DNA of 64,000 bases, taken from Pelotomaculum thermopropionicum SI. GTDB taxonomy: Bacteria; Bacillota; Desulfotomaculia; Desulfotomaculales; Pelotomaculaceae. The DNA is taken from the NCBI GenBank assembly GCA_000010565.1, contig AP009389.1:2046001-2110000 (forward strand), written 5' to 3'. The position numbers and the translations under genes are program-made. Under the pieces are notes generated by a model. It saw only the letters and a program-made list of their open reading frames with translations. It was not told where the DNA came from and searched no databases. This document shows, piece by piece, positions 16,412 through 26,276 of the stretch (position 1 is its first letter; every line of letters begins with the position of its first letter).

Positions 16412-17026
16412 TCATTTTCTCGACACATACGGGCTGCCTTCCAGGTAAAACCTCAGCGGCAGGTCGGCGCCCTCCCTGATCCCGATACGGGTAGCCGCCA
16501 CCACTTTTTCCTGTACAAGGCCGCCCCTGCAAATGTACAGGGGCCCGCAGGTAAGGTCGGCGCCGTTGTGGTGACGGGTGATGCCCAGAGCCTGCACCAG
16601 CCTGGCCGGCCCGTTGCACAGCTCTGCCTTATTCTCCCTCCCGCGCCTTTTTTTCATTAACTGTATTCCTTCCACCGGCTCCAGCGCCCTTATCAACACG
16701 GCCTCGCCCACCCCCTCCGGGGCGGTAACTGCGTTAAAGCAGTAATGCATTCCGTAAATGAAGTAAACGTAGGCGTGGCCCGGCGGACCGAACATAACCC
16801 GGTTGCGGGGGGTCATGCCCCGCGCCGCGTGGCAGGCCGGGTCCCCCTGGATGTAGGCTTCCGTTTCCACAATCCGGCCGGCGGCAATTCCCTCCGGGGA
16901 AACACTGACAAGCACCTTGCCCAGCAGTTCCCTGGCAACAGTTACGGTATCCCTCGCGTAAAAAGAACGGGGCAGGATTTCCTCCCCGCCGTATAAACCT
17001 TTAACTTTCAGCACCCGCCCGATCAC
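16412..17026 (-). CDS. 3-methyladenine DNA glycosylase (AAG/MPG family)
   Basis: A 204-residue monofunctional glycosylase that removes alkylated purines in base excision repair. It shows [18 protein letters not shown] (catalytic Glu region), [18 protein letters not shown], and [12 protein letters not shown] with [14 protein letters not shown], the standard MPG order. The length fits the family. The start overlaps the PolX stop by 4 bp, so the two repair genes are translationally coupled, and the NIF3-like gene follows 16 bp later. Confidence 0.92.
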   Translation of the reverse strand: MIGRVLKVKGLYGGEEILPRSFYARDTVTVARELLGKVLVSVSPEGIAAGRIVETEAYIQGDPACHAARGMTPRNRVMFGPPGHAYVYFIYGMHYCFNAVTAPEGVGEAVLIRALEPVEGIQLMKKRRGRENKAELCNGPARLVQALGITRHHNGADLTCGPLYICRGGLVQEKVVAATRIGIREGADLPLRFYLEGSPYVSRK

Positions 17027-18726
17027 CTTTTCCTTAAAAACTGCAGCAGTTCATCAATGTCCATGGTGTTCAAAATGTCGCCCGGCTCCAGCCAGGCCCG
17101 GCGCGCAACCGAAACCCCGTAAAGCATCTCGTCCATCCTTTTGAGATCGTGGGCATCGGTGCTGATGGCCATTTTAATGCCCTTTTCCCTGGCCTTCCGG
17201 GCGTTAATGTCGTTCAGGTCAAGGCGGTCCGGAGACGAATTGATCTCTAATATGGTACCACAACTGGCAGCCGCTTCCAATACCCTCTCGAGATCAAGGG
17301 CGTACTCTTCCCTCTGGCCGATCAGGCGCCCGGTAAGGTGGCCGATTATATCCACGTTCCTGTTTTCCACTGCTGATATGATCCGGGCGGTCATGGTTTC
17401 CCGGTCCTGTTTAAAGGCGCTGTGAACCGACGCAACCACCAGATCGGCCTCTTTTAACAATTCGTCGGGGCAATCCAGGCCTCCTTTGGGGAGGATGTCC
17501 ACCTCAATACCGGTGAGGATGCGAAAATCGCCGTTTTGCTCGTTCAGCGACCGGATTGCCCTGTGCTGTTCCCTCAGCATGTTCAGGGAAAGCCCCCTTG
17601 CTATTTTAAGAGACTGGGAGTGATCGGTTACGGCTATGTACTGGTATCCTTTTTCCCTGGCCCTCGCCGCCATCTGCTCGACTGTTCCCAGCCCGTCGCT
17701 CCAGGTGGTGTGAATGTGCAGGTCGCCCTTTATATCCTTCAATTCCACCAGGCGGGGAAGCCTGCCCTGCAGGGCGGCCTCCACCTCGCCCCTGTCTTCC
17801 CTGAGCTCAGGAGGGATGAAAGGCAAATCGAGAGAGGCGTATATATCGGCCTCTTCGAAGGTTTTCCCGGCACGGCCGGCAAAGTCGGACTCAACGTGCT
17901 TCCCCCTGCCGGCCAGCATGCCCTGTATCTTCCGGTAATGGGCCTTGCTCCCCGTGCTGCGGAACAGCGCCTGAACAAACAATTCCTCCGGCACAATCTC
18001 CAGATCGACGGAAATGCCCCATTGGGTCTGAAACCTGAACCGGTTGCCGCTTCTTTCCGTTATTTCCCTGACCCGGGGATGGGCGACAGCGGCCTGGATG
18101 ACCGGCTCCGGCTCGGACGCTGCCACAACCAGGTCAATGTCGCCGACCGTTTCCTGCCACCGGCGGAGGCTTCCGCCTGCTTCCACCCTGGACACGCCTG
18201 GAAGAATTTTTAGAAAGCCGGCAAGCTCCCCGGCCAGCTCCCTTGCCGTTGCCAGCAGGACACGGCCGGCCCTGTCCTCCCGCATTTCAATATTCCTGAT
18301 TATATCACTTTCAGTTTTGCTGCCCATGCCGGGCAGGCTCCGGACACGGCCCTCCCGGGCGGCCCTGGCCAGTTCCTCCAGGCTGGCCACACCCAGCTTC
18401 CGGTAAATCAGCCCCGCCCTTTTAGGGCCGATTCCCGGCAGGGACATTATTTCCAAAAGCCCCGGGGGAATCTCCTGCAGCAGTTCCTCATGTTTTTTCA
18501 GGTGCCCTGTGGCCAGAACCTCATTGATTTTAGCCGCAATGTTCTTGCCTATCCCCGGAATCTTTGCCAGTTCGCCTCTTTTCCAGATTTCTTCCAGAGG
18601 CTCTTCAAGGCAGGCCAGAACCCTGGCGGCGTTCCGGTAGGCGCGAATTTTGAAAAAGTCTTCTCCTTTAAACTCGAGCAGGTCGGCCAGTTCGTGAAAA
18701 ATCCAGGCAACTTCAAAGTTCTGCAT
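17023..18726 (-). CDS. polX: Family X DNA polymerase with PHP exonuclease domain (PolX)
   Basis: A 567-residue bacterial PolX. Two helix-hairpin-helix segments ([15 protein letters not shown] ~50-65, [14 protein letters not shown] ~92-105) precede the nucleotidyltransferase palm with [19 protein letters not shown], where the two Asp bind metal, and VDLEIV for the third acid. The C-terminal PHP domain has [25 protein letters not shown] and STDAHD. Such enzymes fill gaps and trim 3' ends in base excision repair. It is the first gene of a repair-flavoured operon (polX-mpg-NIF3-U32). Confidence 0.94.
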   Translation of the reverse strand: MQNFEVAWIFHELADLLEFKGEDFFKIRAYRNAARVLACLEEPLEEIWKRGELAKIPGIGKNIAAKINEVLATGHLKKHEELLQEIPPGLLEIMSLPGIGPKRAGLIYRKLGVASLEELARAAREGRVRSLPGMGSKTESDIIRNIEMREDRAGRVLLATARELAGELAGFLKILPGVSRVEAGGSLRRWQETVGDIDLVVAASEPEPVIQAAVAHPRVREITERSGNRFRFQTQWGISVDLEIVPEELFVQALFRSTGSKAHYRKIQGMLAGRGKHVESDFAGRAGKTFEEADIYASLDLPFIPPELREDRGEVEAALQGRLPRLVELKDIKGDLHIHTTWSDGLGTVEQMAARAREKGYQYIAVTDHSQSLKIARGLSLNMLREQHRAIRSLNEQNGDFRILTGIEVDILPKGGLDCPDELLKEADLVVASVHSAFKQDRETMTARIISAVENRNVDIIGHLTGRLIGQREEYALDLERVLEAAASCGTILEINSSPDRLDLNDINARKAREKGIKMAISTDAHDLKRMDEMLYGVSVARRAWLEPGDILNTMDIDELLQFLRKR

Positions 18727-18873
18727 AAATCCAGCCCCGTTTCCTACACGGCTTAATCTTCCCGAAAAAAATGCACCTTAGACATAGATATATTCAGAGT
18801 TAGTTTTCTTCAGCCGTCTATCATTCTCCTTTAAAGGCAAATACTTTTAAAAGCGCTGCCGGCGCCGGACGCC

Positions 18874-18909
18874 AAAAAAACTCATGAAGAATACCTCATG
18901 AGTTTTTTA
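18874..18909. terminator. Terminator overlapping the zapA stop, possibly bidirectional
   Basis: ACTCATGA (18880-18887) pairs with TCATGAGT (18896-18903). Seven A lie on the left and six T on the right, so it can act in both directions. The zapA TGA is inside the stem. Confidence 0.85.
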
Positions 18910-19171
18910 TACCGGTTTTTTCCCCGGGCTCCAGCATTTTTACCATATTGTCATATTCTTCTTGAAGTCTTCTTAACTCTTCGGCTATATTGAGGGCAGC
19001 CAGTATAGCCGTCTGGGTTTTGTTCAGTCTCGGGTTGCGCCCTGCCAACTGCTTCATCTTGTGGCTGACAAACTGTGCCAGGGCCAGCATTTCCTGCTCT
19101 GAACTGTCGCCTTTCAAAGTATAGTATTCGCCGAAAATCTCCACTTCAACCCGGCATTCCTGCCCAGCCAT
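18896..19171 (-). CDS. zapA: Cell division protein ZapA
   Basis: A 91-residue ZapA: an N-terminal beta segment (RVEVEIFGEYYTLKGD) and helical part (LALAQFVSHKMKQLAG, TQTAILAALNIAEELRRLQ) ending in a coiled coil. ZapA bundles FtsZ filaments at the division site. ATG at 19171 is chosen because GGGGGAG sits just ahead; the frame is open 21 codons further without support. In many Firmicutes zapA follows pheT, as it does here. Confidence 0.88.
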   Translation of the reverse strand: MAGQECRVEVEIFGEYYTLKGDSSEQEMLALAQFVSHKMKQLAGRNPRLNKTQTAILAALNIAEELRRLQEEYDNMVKMLEPGEKTGIKNS

Positions 19172-19349
19172 AGAACTCCCCCACGGTAAAAAACTTTTAC
19201 TGCTACTTCGCCATATTTCTACTTTTTCCTGCATTCATGGAAAATTAAAACCAGGCGGCATGAATAACAGGCTCACGTATGCTGCTAGTGCCTAACAGCA
19301 AGATTTTTTAGAGCGGAGCCGCCGTCGCAACATTGCAAAGCGCGCTTGC

Positions 19350-21770
19350 TCAACTCCTCAGCGAGGCACCGAATTTCCCGGCGAGAGTCCGGGAAATGAC
19401 TTCGATCCTTTCTGAAACTTCCACGTCCGTGAGGGTACGGTCGCCGGCCAGGAACTTCAAAGAGAAAGCCATGCTCTGGAATCCTCGCGGAACCTGCTCG
19501 CCGCAGTAAATGTCAAACAGGTGAACCGAGCGGAGCAGGTCGCCGCCGGCTTTGCGGATGGTATCGAAAACATCGGCAGCGGGTATTCCCTGCCTGACGA
19601 TAATGGCAATGTCCCGCTCCACTGCCGGAAACCGCGGCAGGGGGCTATACCTTACGGGCTGGCCGGAAACAGACAGAAGATTTATCAGATCTATCTCGAA
19701 AGCCACAACTTTTTCCGGCAGTTCGAACCGCTCTGATACATGGGGATGAAGCTCGCCCAGAACCCCCAGCTCTAGTCCGCCTGCCTCCAGCAAGGCGGTC
19801 CGGCCGGGATGGAAACTCGGATTGGAGGTTTCCGGCCGGAAGTTTACGGCCTTTGTACCAATGCTCCCGAATAGTTTTTCCAGCACACCCTTAAGATAAT
19901 AAAAGTCCATTTCACGGGGCGCGGTATTCCAGTTTCCCTGCGTCCGCCCCGCAGCAGCAGCTGCAAGCACGGGGCGCTCTTCCGGAAGGCGCTGTTCGCC
20001 TCTGGAGTGAAAAACCCGCCCGATTTCAAACACCGCTCCGTTTTGGACCCGGCGGCTGTAATTCCCGGCCAGTATTTCCAGCAAGCCCGGAAGCAGCATG
20101 GTACGCATCACTGAATGCTCTTCGCTGAGCGGGTTCTGGATTCTCACCGCATTTCTTAAAGGGCTGTCAGGAGGCAGGTTCATATTGTCAAACACCCTGG
20201 GATGAGTAAAGCTGTAGGTTACCACCTCGTACAGCCCGGACCCGGCCAGCAGGTCGCGGATTCTGGCGGTAAACAGCTGTTCTCTTGTTTCAATCCCGTG
20301 GGTGGAAAGGCCGTACGGCAGCGTCCCGGGCACCTGGTTGTAGCCGTGCAGCCTGGCTATTTCTTCAATCAGGTCTATCTCCAGGCTCACGTCAACCCGG
20401 TGGGTGGGGACGGTTACCAGCAGTTCCTCTCCTGCATCCTGCACTTTGAATTGAAGCCTGGAAAGAATCGAGCCTGCCTCTTCTTTGGGAATATCCACCC
20501 CCAGCACGTAATTCACCCGCGCCGGCCTTAAGGCAATTTTCTTCTCCGGAACGGGAGCGGGATAGGCGTCCACCGCCCCGCATACCGCTTCGCCGGCGCC
20601 CATTTCCACAATCAACTGGGCCGCCCGCGCCGAAGCCCTGGCGCATCCCCCAATGTCGATTCCCTTCTCAAAGCGCAGGGAGGCCTGGGAGCGCAACCCC
20701 AGTACCTTTGAAGTCCTGCGGATGCTGATCGGGTTGAAAAAGGCCGACTCAAGCAAAACTGAAGCGGTCTTTCCGGTAACCTCGGTTGCCTGCCCGCCCA
20801 TAACCCCGGCAATGGCAACCGGCCCGGACGGATCTGTAATGCACAGCATGCCGGGCGCAAGCTGCCGCTCAACCCCGTCAAGCGTGGTAATCTTCTCGCC
20901 CTCCCTGGCCCGCCGCACTATGATATGTCCGCCTTCCAAAAGCTCGTAGTCAAACGCGTGCATCGGCTGGCCGAGCTCGAGCATGACGTAGTTGGTCACG
21001 TCAACTATGTTGCTGATCGGCCTGATCCCGGCAAAGCGCAGGCGCTGCTGCATCCAGAGGGGCGAAGGGCCCACCCGGACATTCTTGATCAGCCTGCCCA
21101 CAAAGCGCCCGCACAAATCGGCAGCCTCTATATCCACCCTGACCTGCCCCTCTATGCTCTCGCCCATTTCAGGATAAGCCGGCTCAACCGGGCGCAGCGG
21201 ACGCCCCAGCAGGGCAGCCACTTCCCTGGCCACACCGTAAACAGAAAGGCAGTCGCCGCGGTTCGGAGTAAGGTCAAGCTCAAGAATAAAGTCGTCCAGC
21301 CCCAATATTTCCTTAACATCCTTTCCCAGAGGGGTGCCCGGCGGCAGGATCATAATGCCATGGGCCTGATCAGAAGGCATCATCCTGGGATCGATCCCCA
21401 GTTCCTGCCCGGAGCACATCATCCCCCGGGATTCCACCCCTCTGAGTTTGGCCCGCTTAATCACAAGCCCGCCGGCAAGCCTGGCCCCCTCGACCGCCAC
21501 CGGAATGACGTCGCCCTGCCGCACATTTGTGGCGGCGGTAATTATCTGCAGCCTCTCCCTGCCGGTATTTACGGAGGCTATAACCAGTTTGTCTGCATTG
21601 GGGTGGGGTTCGATATTTTCAATGCGGCCGGTAATAACCTTTTCAATGTCCTTGCCCGGCTCGGTAACCGCCTCAACGGCAATGCCGGCCAGAGTAAGGC
21701 GCTCCGCCAGTTCAAAGGGGGATATATCAATATCGACAAATTCCTGAAGCCACTTATACGATACAAACAC
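19350..21770 (-). CDS. pheT: Phenylalanyl-tRNA synthetase beta subunit
   Basis: About 806 residues, the full family length. Domains in order are the tRNA-binding EMAP-like domain (VITGRIENIEPHPNADKL), B3/B4 editing domain, B5 domain, the catalytic-like core, and the C-terminal anticodon-binding FDX-ACB domain (YSPLPRFPAVERDIAI). It forms the alpha2-beta2 enzyme that charges tRNA-Phe. GTG at 21770 is chosen because AGGAGG lies 9 nt upstream and the peptide then begins (M)FVSYKWLQEFVDID, the usual PheT start. A TTG at 21833 would overlap the pheS stop. It is co-transcribed with pheS under a T-box. Confidence 0.95.
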   Translation of the reverse strand: MFVSYKWLQEFVDIDISPFELAERLTLAGIAVEAVTEPGKDIEKVITGRIENIEPHPNADKLVIASVNTGRERLQIITAATNVRQGDVIPVAVEGARLAGGLVIKRAKLRGVESRGMMCSGQELGIDPRMMPSDQAHGIMILPPGTPLGKDVKEILGLDDFILELDLTPNRGDCLSVYGVAREVAALLGRPLRPVEPAYPEMGESIEGQVRVDIEAADLCGRFVGRLIKNVRVGPSPLWMQQRLRFAGIRPISNIVDVTNYVMLELGQPMHAFDYELLEGGHIIVRRAREGEKITTLDGVERQLAPGMLCITDPSGPVAIAGVMGGQATEVTGKTASVLLESAFFNPISIRRTSKVLGLRSQASLRFEKGIDIGGCARASARAAQLIVEMGAGEAVCGAVDAYPAPVPEKKIALRPARVNYVLGVDIPKEEAGSILSRLQFKVQDAGEELLVTVPTHRVDVSLEIDLIEEIARLHGYNQVPGTLPYGLSTHGIETREQLFTARIRDLLAGSGLYEVVTYSFTHPRVFDNMNLPPDSPLRNAVRIQNPLSEEHSVMRTMLLPGLLEILAGNYSRRVQNGAVFEIGRVFHSRGEQRLPEERPVLAAAAAGRTQGNWNTAPREMDFYYLKGVLEKLFGSIGTKAVNFRPETSNPSFHPGRTALLEAGGLELGVLGELHPHVSERFELPEKVVAFEIDLINLLSVSGQPVRYSPLPRFPAVERDIAIIVRQGIPAADVFDTIRKAGGDLLRSVHLFDIYCGEQVPRGFQSMAFSLKFLAGDRTLTDVEVSERIEVISRTLAGKFGASLRS

Positions 21771-21829
21771 GTCGGGCAACCTCCTGCTAATCACTCTAAT
21801 TCTTTGAAATAATTTTCCACCTTCATGCT

Positions 21830-22858
21830 TCAAGAACGGAACTGCTGCAGGAACCTTAGATCGTTTTCAAACAGCAGGCGCATATCATCAATGCCGTATT
21901 TTAACATGGCAATCCGCTCCACTCCCATGCCAAAGGCAAAGCCGGTAACCTCCTCGGAGTTGTAGCCGGACACTTCCAGCACCCTGGGGTGCACCATGCC
22001 GGAACCGAGTATTTCCAGCCACCCGGTTTGGGAACAAACCCGGCAACCCCTGCCGCCGCACATCACACAGGATATATCCACCTCCGCGCTCGGCTCGGTA
22101 AACGGAAAGTAACTGGGTCTGAAACGGGTTCTGGTTTGGGGCCCGAACATCTCCCTGGCAAAAAGGTCAAGGGTGCCCTTCAGGTCGCTGAAAGTAATCC
22201 GCCTGTCTACGGCCAGCCCCTCCACCTGGTGGAACATGGGCGAGTGGGTGGCATCATCGTCGCGGCGGTAAACTTTGCCCGGCACAATAATTTTAACCGG
22301 AAGCCCGGGAGCGGTCTTTTCCATGGTACGCACCTGAACCGGCGAGGTATGAGTCCTTAACAGGATCTCGCCGCCTATAAAAAACGTGTCCTGCATGTCC
22401 CGGGCAGGGTGGTCCTTGGGCAGGTTGAGGGCCTCGAAATTGTAATAGTCGGTTTCCACCTCCGGCCCCTCTACAATGCTGTACCCAAGTCCCAGGAATA
22501 TCCTTTGTATCTCCTCCAGGACCAGGGTCAGCGGGTGCTTGCCGCCCCCCGGCAGGGGCATGCCGGGAAGGGTAACGTCGATTTTATCGCCGCGCAGCTT
22601 CTGCTCTTTGACCATTTCTTTCAATGCGGCCGTTCTGGCTGCCAGCTCTTTTTCAATAAAGTCCCTGATCTCATTTGCTGCCTGACCGATGCGGGGCCTC
22701 TCCTCCGCGCTCAAACTCCCCATGCTCCGCAGCACCCGGGTAAGCTCGCCCTTCTTGCCCAGGTACCTGATCCTTATTTCGTTCAACTCCTCGAGACTGC
22801 AGGCCCCGTTCAGGGCCGCGCGCGCCTCTTCACAAATCTCCTGTAACCTTTCGAGCAT
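21830..22858 (-). CDS. pheS: Phenylalanyl-tRNA synthetase alpha subunit
   Basis: A 342-residue catalytic subunit. An N-terminal coiled coil (~1-90) leads to the class II core with [45 protein letters not shown] (motif 2) and [14 protein letters not shown] (motif 3). A four-cysteine cluster [12 protein letters not shown] is present near residue 265, as in many PheS with a zinc-like insertion. It is preceded by a Phe-type T-box leader and followed by pheT. Confidence 0.96.
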   Translation of the reverse strand: MLERLQEICEEARAALNGACSLEELNEIRIRYLGKKGELTRVLRSMGSLSAEERPRIGQAANEIRDFIEKELAARTAALKEMVKEQKLRGDKIDVTLPGMPLPGGGKHPLTLVLEEIQRIFLGLGYSIVEGPEVETDYYNFEALNLPKDHPARDMQDTFFIGGEILLRTHTSPVQVRTMEKTAPGLPVKIIVPGKVYRRDDDATHSPMFHQVEGLAVDRRITFSDLKGTLDLFAREMFGPQTRTRFRPSYFPFTEPSAEVDISCVMCGGRGCRVCSQTGWLEILGSGMVHPRVLEVSGYNSEEVTGFAFGMGVERIAMLKYGIDDMRLLFENDLRFLQQFRS

Positions 22859-22914
22859 TCAGCAAGCCTCCTGTTCTGACGATCAATCCCATTATATACA
22901 TAATAACTTTATAC

Positions 22915-23215
22915 GCCCAATAAAAAACCGTCCCTTCTACAGGGACGGATAAAATTTTCCGCAGCACCACCCTCTAGTTTACACCTGTCAAGCATAAACC
23001 CTTACCGGAATACGGGCCGAATTAACAGGCCCGCTCCCGTTCTTCCCGATAACGGCAGGAGAACCGGCGACACCTACTGGCTGTACGTTCAGCTGCAGTT
23101 CCGGGGCGAACTTCAATGGCCTGGTTCTGGGAGGGCTTCCAGTCCACCGGCCCTCCTTCCCTGAAGAACGCCGGCCCACCTACTCTTCCCCTTCATCACC
23201 GTTTAACTTTTTCTT
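22915..23215 (-). promoter_or_regulatory. T-box riboswitch of pheST
   Basis: Read on the minus strand, the leader begins with GATGAAGGGGAAGAGTA (typical stem I base), carries the T-box core AGGGTGGTGCTGCGG around 22958-22973, and ends with the terminator CCGTCCC...GGGACGG plus six T (~22923-22946). Uncharged tRNA-Phe binding should favour the antiterminator. A TTC within GAAGTTCG in the stem I region is a candidate Phe specifier, but the fold was not computed. Confidence 0.9.
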
Positions 23216-23477
23216 TTTTTATTTAATTTAATTTATATATCATAAAGCTTAGTGAACTGCCAACCTCCTGTATAATATGTAGGCCCTTATCGAACCTGTT
23301 GCCTCGAACAGCCTCCAAAAAAATTCGGCGGTTAAGATCATCCATTAACCACAACCTTCCCTCAATTTTTTGGGGACCTTTCGGATTTGATTATACCACA
23401 AGCAAAAAATGATGACAAGAAAGTTTACAGAAAAACCGAAAGAGGGCAACAGGACAAAATAAGACACATTTATTAAG
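23216..23477. other. Promoter region upstream of the pheST T-box
   Basis: About 260 AT-rich bases. On the minus strand, TTGGCA followed by an AT-rich TATATA-type segment near 23235-23265 could be the pheST promoter. No coding sequence is evident. Confidence 0.4.
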
Positions 23478-23543
23478 AGGACATGCCTTCAGGTGTGTCC
23501 CCTTTCCGCCGATAAGGACATACCCTTTAGGCTTGTCCCCTTT
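23478..23543. repeat. Two tandem REP-like GGACA...TGTCCCC units
   Basis: AGGACATGCCTTCAGGTGTG + TCCCCTTT (from 23478) and AGGACATACCCTTTAGGCTTG + TCCCCTTT (from 23515) are imperfect copies 37 bp apart, each able to form a GGACA/TGTCC hairpin. The second copy contains the stop of the downstream-ending methylase gene. Such elements are dispersed in many bacterial genomes, often mobilised by Y1-type transposases. Confidence 0.55.
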
Positions 23544-24339
23544 CCTTAAAGCAGCGCTGCCGGACCGCCTCAAAAAGAAGCACCGCCGAGGATACTGCCA
23601 CATTCAGCGACTCTGCCCGGCCCGGCATCGGTATGCGGACCCGCTCGGCAACCATTCTCAGAACCGGTTCACCCGCCCCCGCAGCCTCGCTTCCCAGGAC
23701 CAGCGCGCAAGGAACCGTCAGGTCGCAGTCATAAATGAGCTTATCGCCGCGCGGGTCGCCGGCCACAGCTTTTATCCCCAATTGCTTCAGGTAGGTCATG
23801 GCCTCAACGGAGGTTACATCCTGAACCACCGGCACGTAAAAAATCGCCCCCATGGTGGCCCTTAAGGCTTTTGCATTAAAAATGTCGGCAGTGCCTTTTA
23901 AAAGGATTACCCCGCCTGCTCCCGCCGCACCGGCGGAACGGACTATGGTGCCCAGGTTTCCGGGATCCTGCACGCCGTCAACTATTACCAGCAGGGCAGG
24001 CTCCCCGCCTGCCTGCAAATCCTCCAGTGAAACTTTGCCCTTTTTAACCACCGCCAGGGCCCCCTGGGGCGTAGTGGTACCGGCCAGTTCGCCAAAGAGG
24101 CTTTCGTCCACCTCCACAAGCGGCACGCCCTGAAATGAGGCTTTTTCAAGAAGGGCCTCCCCTCGCCGGGTTTCCGTAATCCTGCGGCAGTAGACCAGCA
24201 TCTCAACCGGCCAGGCGGAATTCAAAGCCTCCTCCACAAAGCGGACTCCTTCTATCAGGAATTTCCCTTCTTTTTCCCTGAAACGGCGGCTTCCTAAACG
24301 GCGCAGGTACTTAATGCGGGAGTTTTGCCTGCTCAACAC
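23527..24339 (-). CDS. SpoU/TrmH-family RNA 2'-O-methyltransferase
   Basis: A 270-residue SPOUT methylase with an N-terminal substrate-binding domain (SRQNSRIKYLRRLGSRRFR, then GKFLIEGVRFVEEAL) and the knotted SAM-binding core: VDGVQDPGNLGTIVRSA (motif 1), LVLGSEAAG (motif 2), IPMPGRAESLNVAVSSAVLL (motif 3). It should methylate a ribose in 23S rRNA or tRNA; such a gene commonly sits near pheST in Firmicutes. The last residues are encoded inside a REP-like unit, so the natural C-terminus may have been altered there. The start is uncertain (GTG at 24339 or the next TTG). Confidence 0.88.
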   Translation of the reverse strand: MLSRQNSRIKYLRRLGSRRFREKEGKFLIEGVRFVEEALNSAWPVEMLVYCRRITETRRGEALLEKASFQGVPLVEVDESLFGELAGTTTPQGALAVVKKGKVSLEDLQAGGEPALLVIVDGVQDPGNLGTIVRSAGAAGAGGVILLKGTADIFNAKALRATMGAIFYVPVVQDVTSVEAMTYLKQLGIKAVAGDPRGDKLIYDCDLTVPCALVLGSEAAGAGEPVLRMVAERVRIPMPGRAESLNVAVSSAVLLFEAVRQRCFKERGQA

Positions 24340-24349
24340 CGGCGGATAA

Positions 24350-24997
24350 CTACCTTTCCTCCAGGTTTTTCAGCTTGTCGTTGCGGCCGACCACTACCAG
24401 GACGTCTCCTTTTTCAATCATATGCTTGGCGCCGGGAGAGATAATTATCTCACTGCCCCGCCTGATGGCCAGCACCGTTACGCCGTGCTTCCCTCTGAGA
24501 GCGCCCTCGCCAAGGGTTTTTCCGGTAAACTCTTCCGGCGCTATCAGCTCGATTATGCTGTAATCGGGAGACAGGTTAATCTGGTCGAGAATGTTTTTAG
24601 AAACAAGGGCGTGCGCTACCCTCACCCCCATGTCCCGTTCCGGAAACACCACCTTGTCGGCGCCTACCTTTTCCAGCACCTTCCCGTGCAGTTCGGTAAC
24701 TGCCTTCGATACCACCTTTTTTACGCCCATTTCTTTGAGCATGACCGTTATCAGAATGTTCGACTGGACATCCTGCCCGATGGCCACAATTACCACATCG
24801 AAATTGCGTATACCCAGGGCCTTAAGAGCCTGCTCGTCCATGGCATCCACCTGGACGGCATGAGTTACATGCTCTATTATGTCGTTTACCTTTTCTTCAT
24901 TACTATCAATGGCCAGGACATCATAGCCCATCTTCGAAAGGGTAACGGCAACGCTCCTTCCAAAACGTCCCAGACCGATTACTGCAAATTGCTTCAC
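24350..24997 (-). CDS. KtrA/TrkA-type K+ channel regulator
   Basis: About 215 residues: an RCK N domain with the NAD/ATP-binding AVIGLGRFGRSVAVTL and an acidic end of strand 2 (AIDSNEE), then an RCK C domain (~135-215). It forms a cytosolic ring that gates a KtrB-type potassium channel in response to nucleotides. No KtrB gene is in the window. GTG at 24997 is preferred; the ATG at 25027 lies against the upstream terminator and lacks a ribosome site. Confidence 0.85.
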   Translation of the reverse strand: MKQFAVIGLGRFGRSVAVTLSKMGYDVLAIDSNEEKVNDIIEHVTHAVQVDAMDEQALKALGIRNFDVVIVAIGQDVQSNILITVMLKEMGVKKVVSKAVTELHGKVLEKVGADKVVFPERDMGVRVAHALVSKNILDQINLSPDYSIIELIAPEEFTGKTLGEGALRGKHGVTVLAIRRGSEIIISPGAKHMIEKGDVLVVVGRNDKLKNLEER

Positions 24998-25030
24998 TTT
25001 TTTTCCCTGCCCCGTTTTTTTATGCATTAA

Positions 25031-25059
25031 TTAAAAAGCATGGTCAGCTTACCATGCTT
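25031..25059 (-). terminator. Terminator of the infC-rpmI-rplT operon
   Basis: AAGCATGGT (25036-25044) pairs with ACCATGCTT (25051-25059), followed on the minus strand by TTTTTAATT. Confidence 0.85.
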
Positions 25060-25104
25060 AGTTTTGGCCAATCAACCGACGGTTGATGCGCTGCCGCAGA
25101 CATT

Positions 25105-25458
25105 CTAAAGTTTGGCCTTGGCTATCTCAACAAGGCGCCCGAAAGCCTGGGCATCGTTCACGGCCATGTCCGCAAGCATCTTCCGGTTGATATCAACCCC
25201 GGCAAGTTTCAACCCGTTCATCAGCCGGCTGTAGGAAATACCGTTCATCCTGGCGGCGGCATTAATTCTGGTAATCCATAACTTACGGAAATCACGCTTT
25301 CTGGCCTTGCGGTCGCGATAAGCGTAAACCAGGGACTTCATCACCTGCTGGTTGGCTATGCGGTACAGCTTGCTTTTCGCACCCCGGTAACCCTTTGCCA
25401 GCTTGAGAATTTTTTTATGTCTTTTCCTGGAAACAACACTGCTTTTCGCCCGTGGCAT
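25105..25458 (-). CDS. rplT: 50S ribosomal protein L20
   Basis: A 117-residue L20 with the very basic N-terminus ([19 protein letters not shown]) and the globular part with [20 protein letters not shown]20 is needed for early 50S assembly and represses its own operon by binding mRNA. It is the last gene of infC-rpmI-rplT and is followed by a terminator. Confidence 0.97.
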   Translation of the reverse strand: MPRAKSSVVSRKRHKKILKLAKGYRGAKSKLYRIANQQVMKSLVYAYRDRKARKRDFRKLWITRINAAARMNGISYSRLMNGLKLAGVDINRKMLADMAVNDAQAFGRLVEIAKAKL

Positions 25459-25491
25459 GGAATATTCCTCCTCTTTTTCTGAACTGGATAT

Positions 25492-25683
25492 TTAGGGCAG
25501 CAGCCTCTTCAGGCGACGAGCATCGGCCATGCTGATAACGGTGACCTTACGGAGATTGCGCTTCCTCTTGGCGGTTTTTTTGCCCAGAATGTGGCTGTGA
25601 AAAGCGTGAGAACCTTTCCATTTCCCGCCGGCCGTCTGCTTAAAGCGCTTGGCAGCCCCGCGGTGGGTTTTTATCTTAGGCAA
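25492..25683 (-). CDS. rpmI: 50S ribosomal protein L35
   Basis: A 63-residue basic protein ([15 protein letters not shown], then [18 protein letters not shown] and [10 protein letters not shown]). It has the expected length, lies between infC and rplT in the usual order, and is part of the large ribosomal subunit. Confidence 0.96.
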   Translation of the reverse strand: MPKIKTHRGAAKRFKQTAGGKWKGSHAFHSHILGKKTAKRKRNLRKVTVISMADARRLKRLLP

Positions 25684-25700
25684 TTCAATCCATCTCCTTC

Positions 25701-26216
25701 CTAGTTATCCTGTTTTGGCGCAAGAATCATGATCATGTTTTTTCCTTCCAGCTTCGGCTGCCTTTCAACCGATGAAAAATCCTTGGCATATTCAGCCAGC
25801 CTCAAAAGCAACTGCTGGCCCAACTGGGTGTGAACAATTTCCCGACCCCGGAATATAATGGTAGCCTTGACTTTGTCGCCGTCCTTCAAGAACCGCACGG
25901 TGTTTCTTGCCTTTACTTCAAAATCATGGTCTTCGATATTGGGGCGAAGCTTGACCTCTTTAATGTTTATAATCTTCTGCTTCTTTCTGGCCTCTTTCTC
26001 GCGCTTGCTCTGCTCGTACTTGTACTTACCGAAGTCCATAATCCGGCAAACCGGAGGTTTTGCGGCCGGCGCCACTTCCACCAGATCCAGTTGCCTTTCC
26101 TCTGCCAGGCGCAAAGCATCCTTGGTCGGCATTATGCCGAGCTGCGTGCCGGTACTGTCGACAACCCTCACTTCCCTGGCCCTGATCTCCTCGTTGATGC
26201 GGAAATCTTTTGTGAT
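25701..26216 (-). CDS. infC: Translation initiation factor IF-3, AUC start
   Basis: A 171-residue IF-3. The N-domain ([19 protein letters not shown], ...[20 protein letters not shown]) and C-domain ([27 protein letters not shown]) are complete. No ATG, GTG or TTG gives the full N-terminus. The frame and the AGGGAGGTG site (26225-26233) instead point to ATC at 26214-26216, giving (M)[16 protein letters not shown]-3 rejects non-standard start codons, and infC genes often use AUU or AUC for self-repression. The GTG at 26171 would remove 15 conserved residues. Confidence 0.95.
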   Translation of the reverse strand: MTKDFRINEEIRAREVRVVDSTGTQLGIMPTKDALRLAEERQLDLVEVAPAAKPPVCRIMDFGKYKYEQSKREKEARKKQKIINIKEVKLRPNIEDHDFEVKARNTVRFLKDGDKVKATIIFRGREIVHTQLGQQLLLRLAEYAKDFSSVERQPKLEGKNMIMILAPKQDN

Positions 26217-26250
26217 AGCAGGTTCACCTCCCTGTTTAAAATTAACAAAT

Positions 26251-26276
26251 CAAAAAGCGGGTTCGTCCACCCGCTT
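26251..26276 (-). promoter_or_regulatory. Attenuator hairpin in the infC leader (L20-leader type)
   Basis: AAGCGGGT (26255-26262) pairs with ACCCGCTT (26269-26276) and is followed on the minus strand by TTTTTGATTT, placing an intrinsic terminator ~18 nt ahead of the infC ribosome site. In Bacillus the same operon is attenuated by L20. The remaining leader (to ~26490) shows no gene. Confidence 0.7.

Noticed and set aside
21771-21833. A longer pheT start overlapping pheS
   Set aside because: The GTG at 21770 has AGGAGG and gives the family-typical FVSYKWL start.
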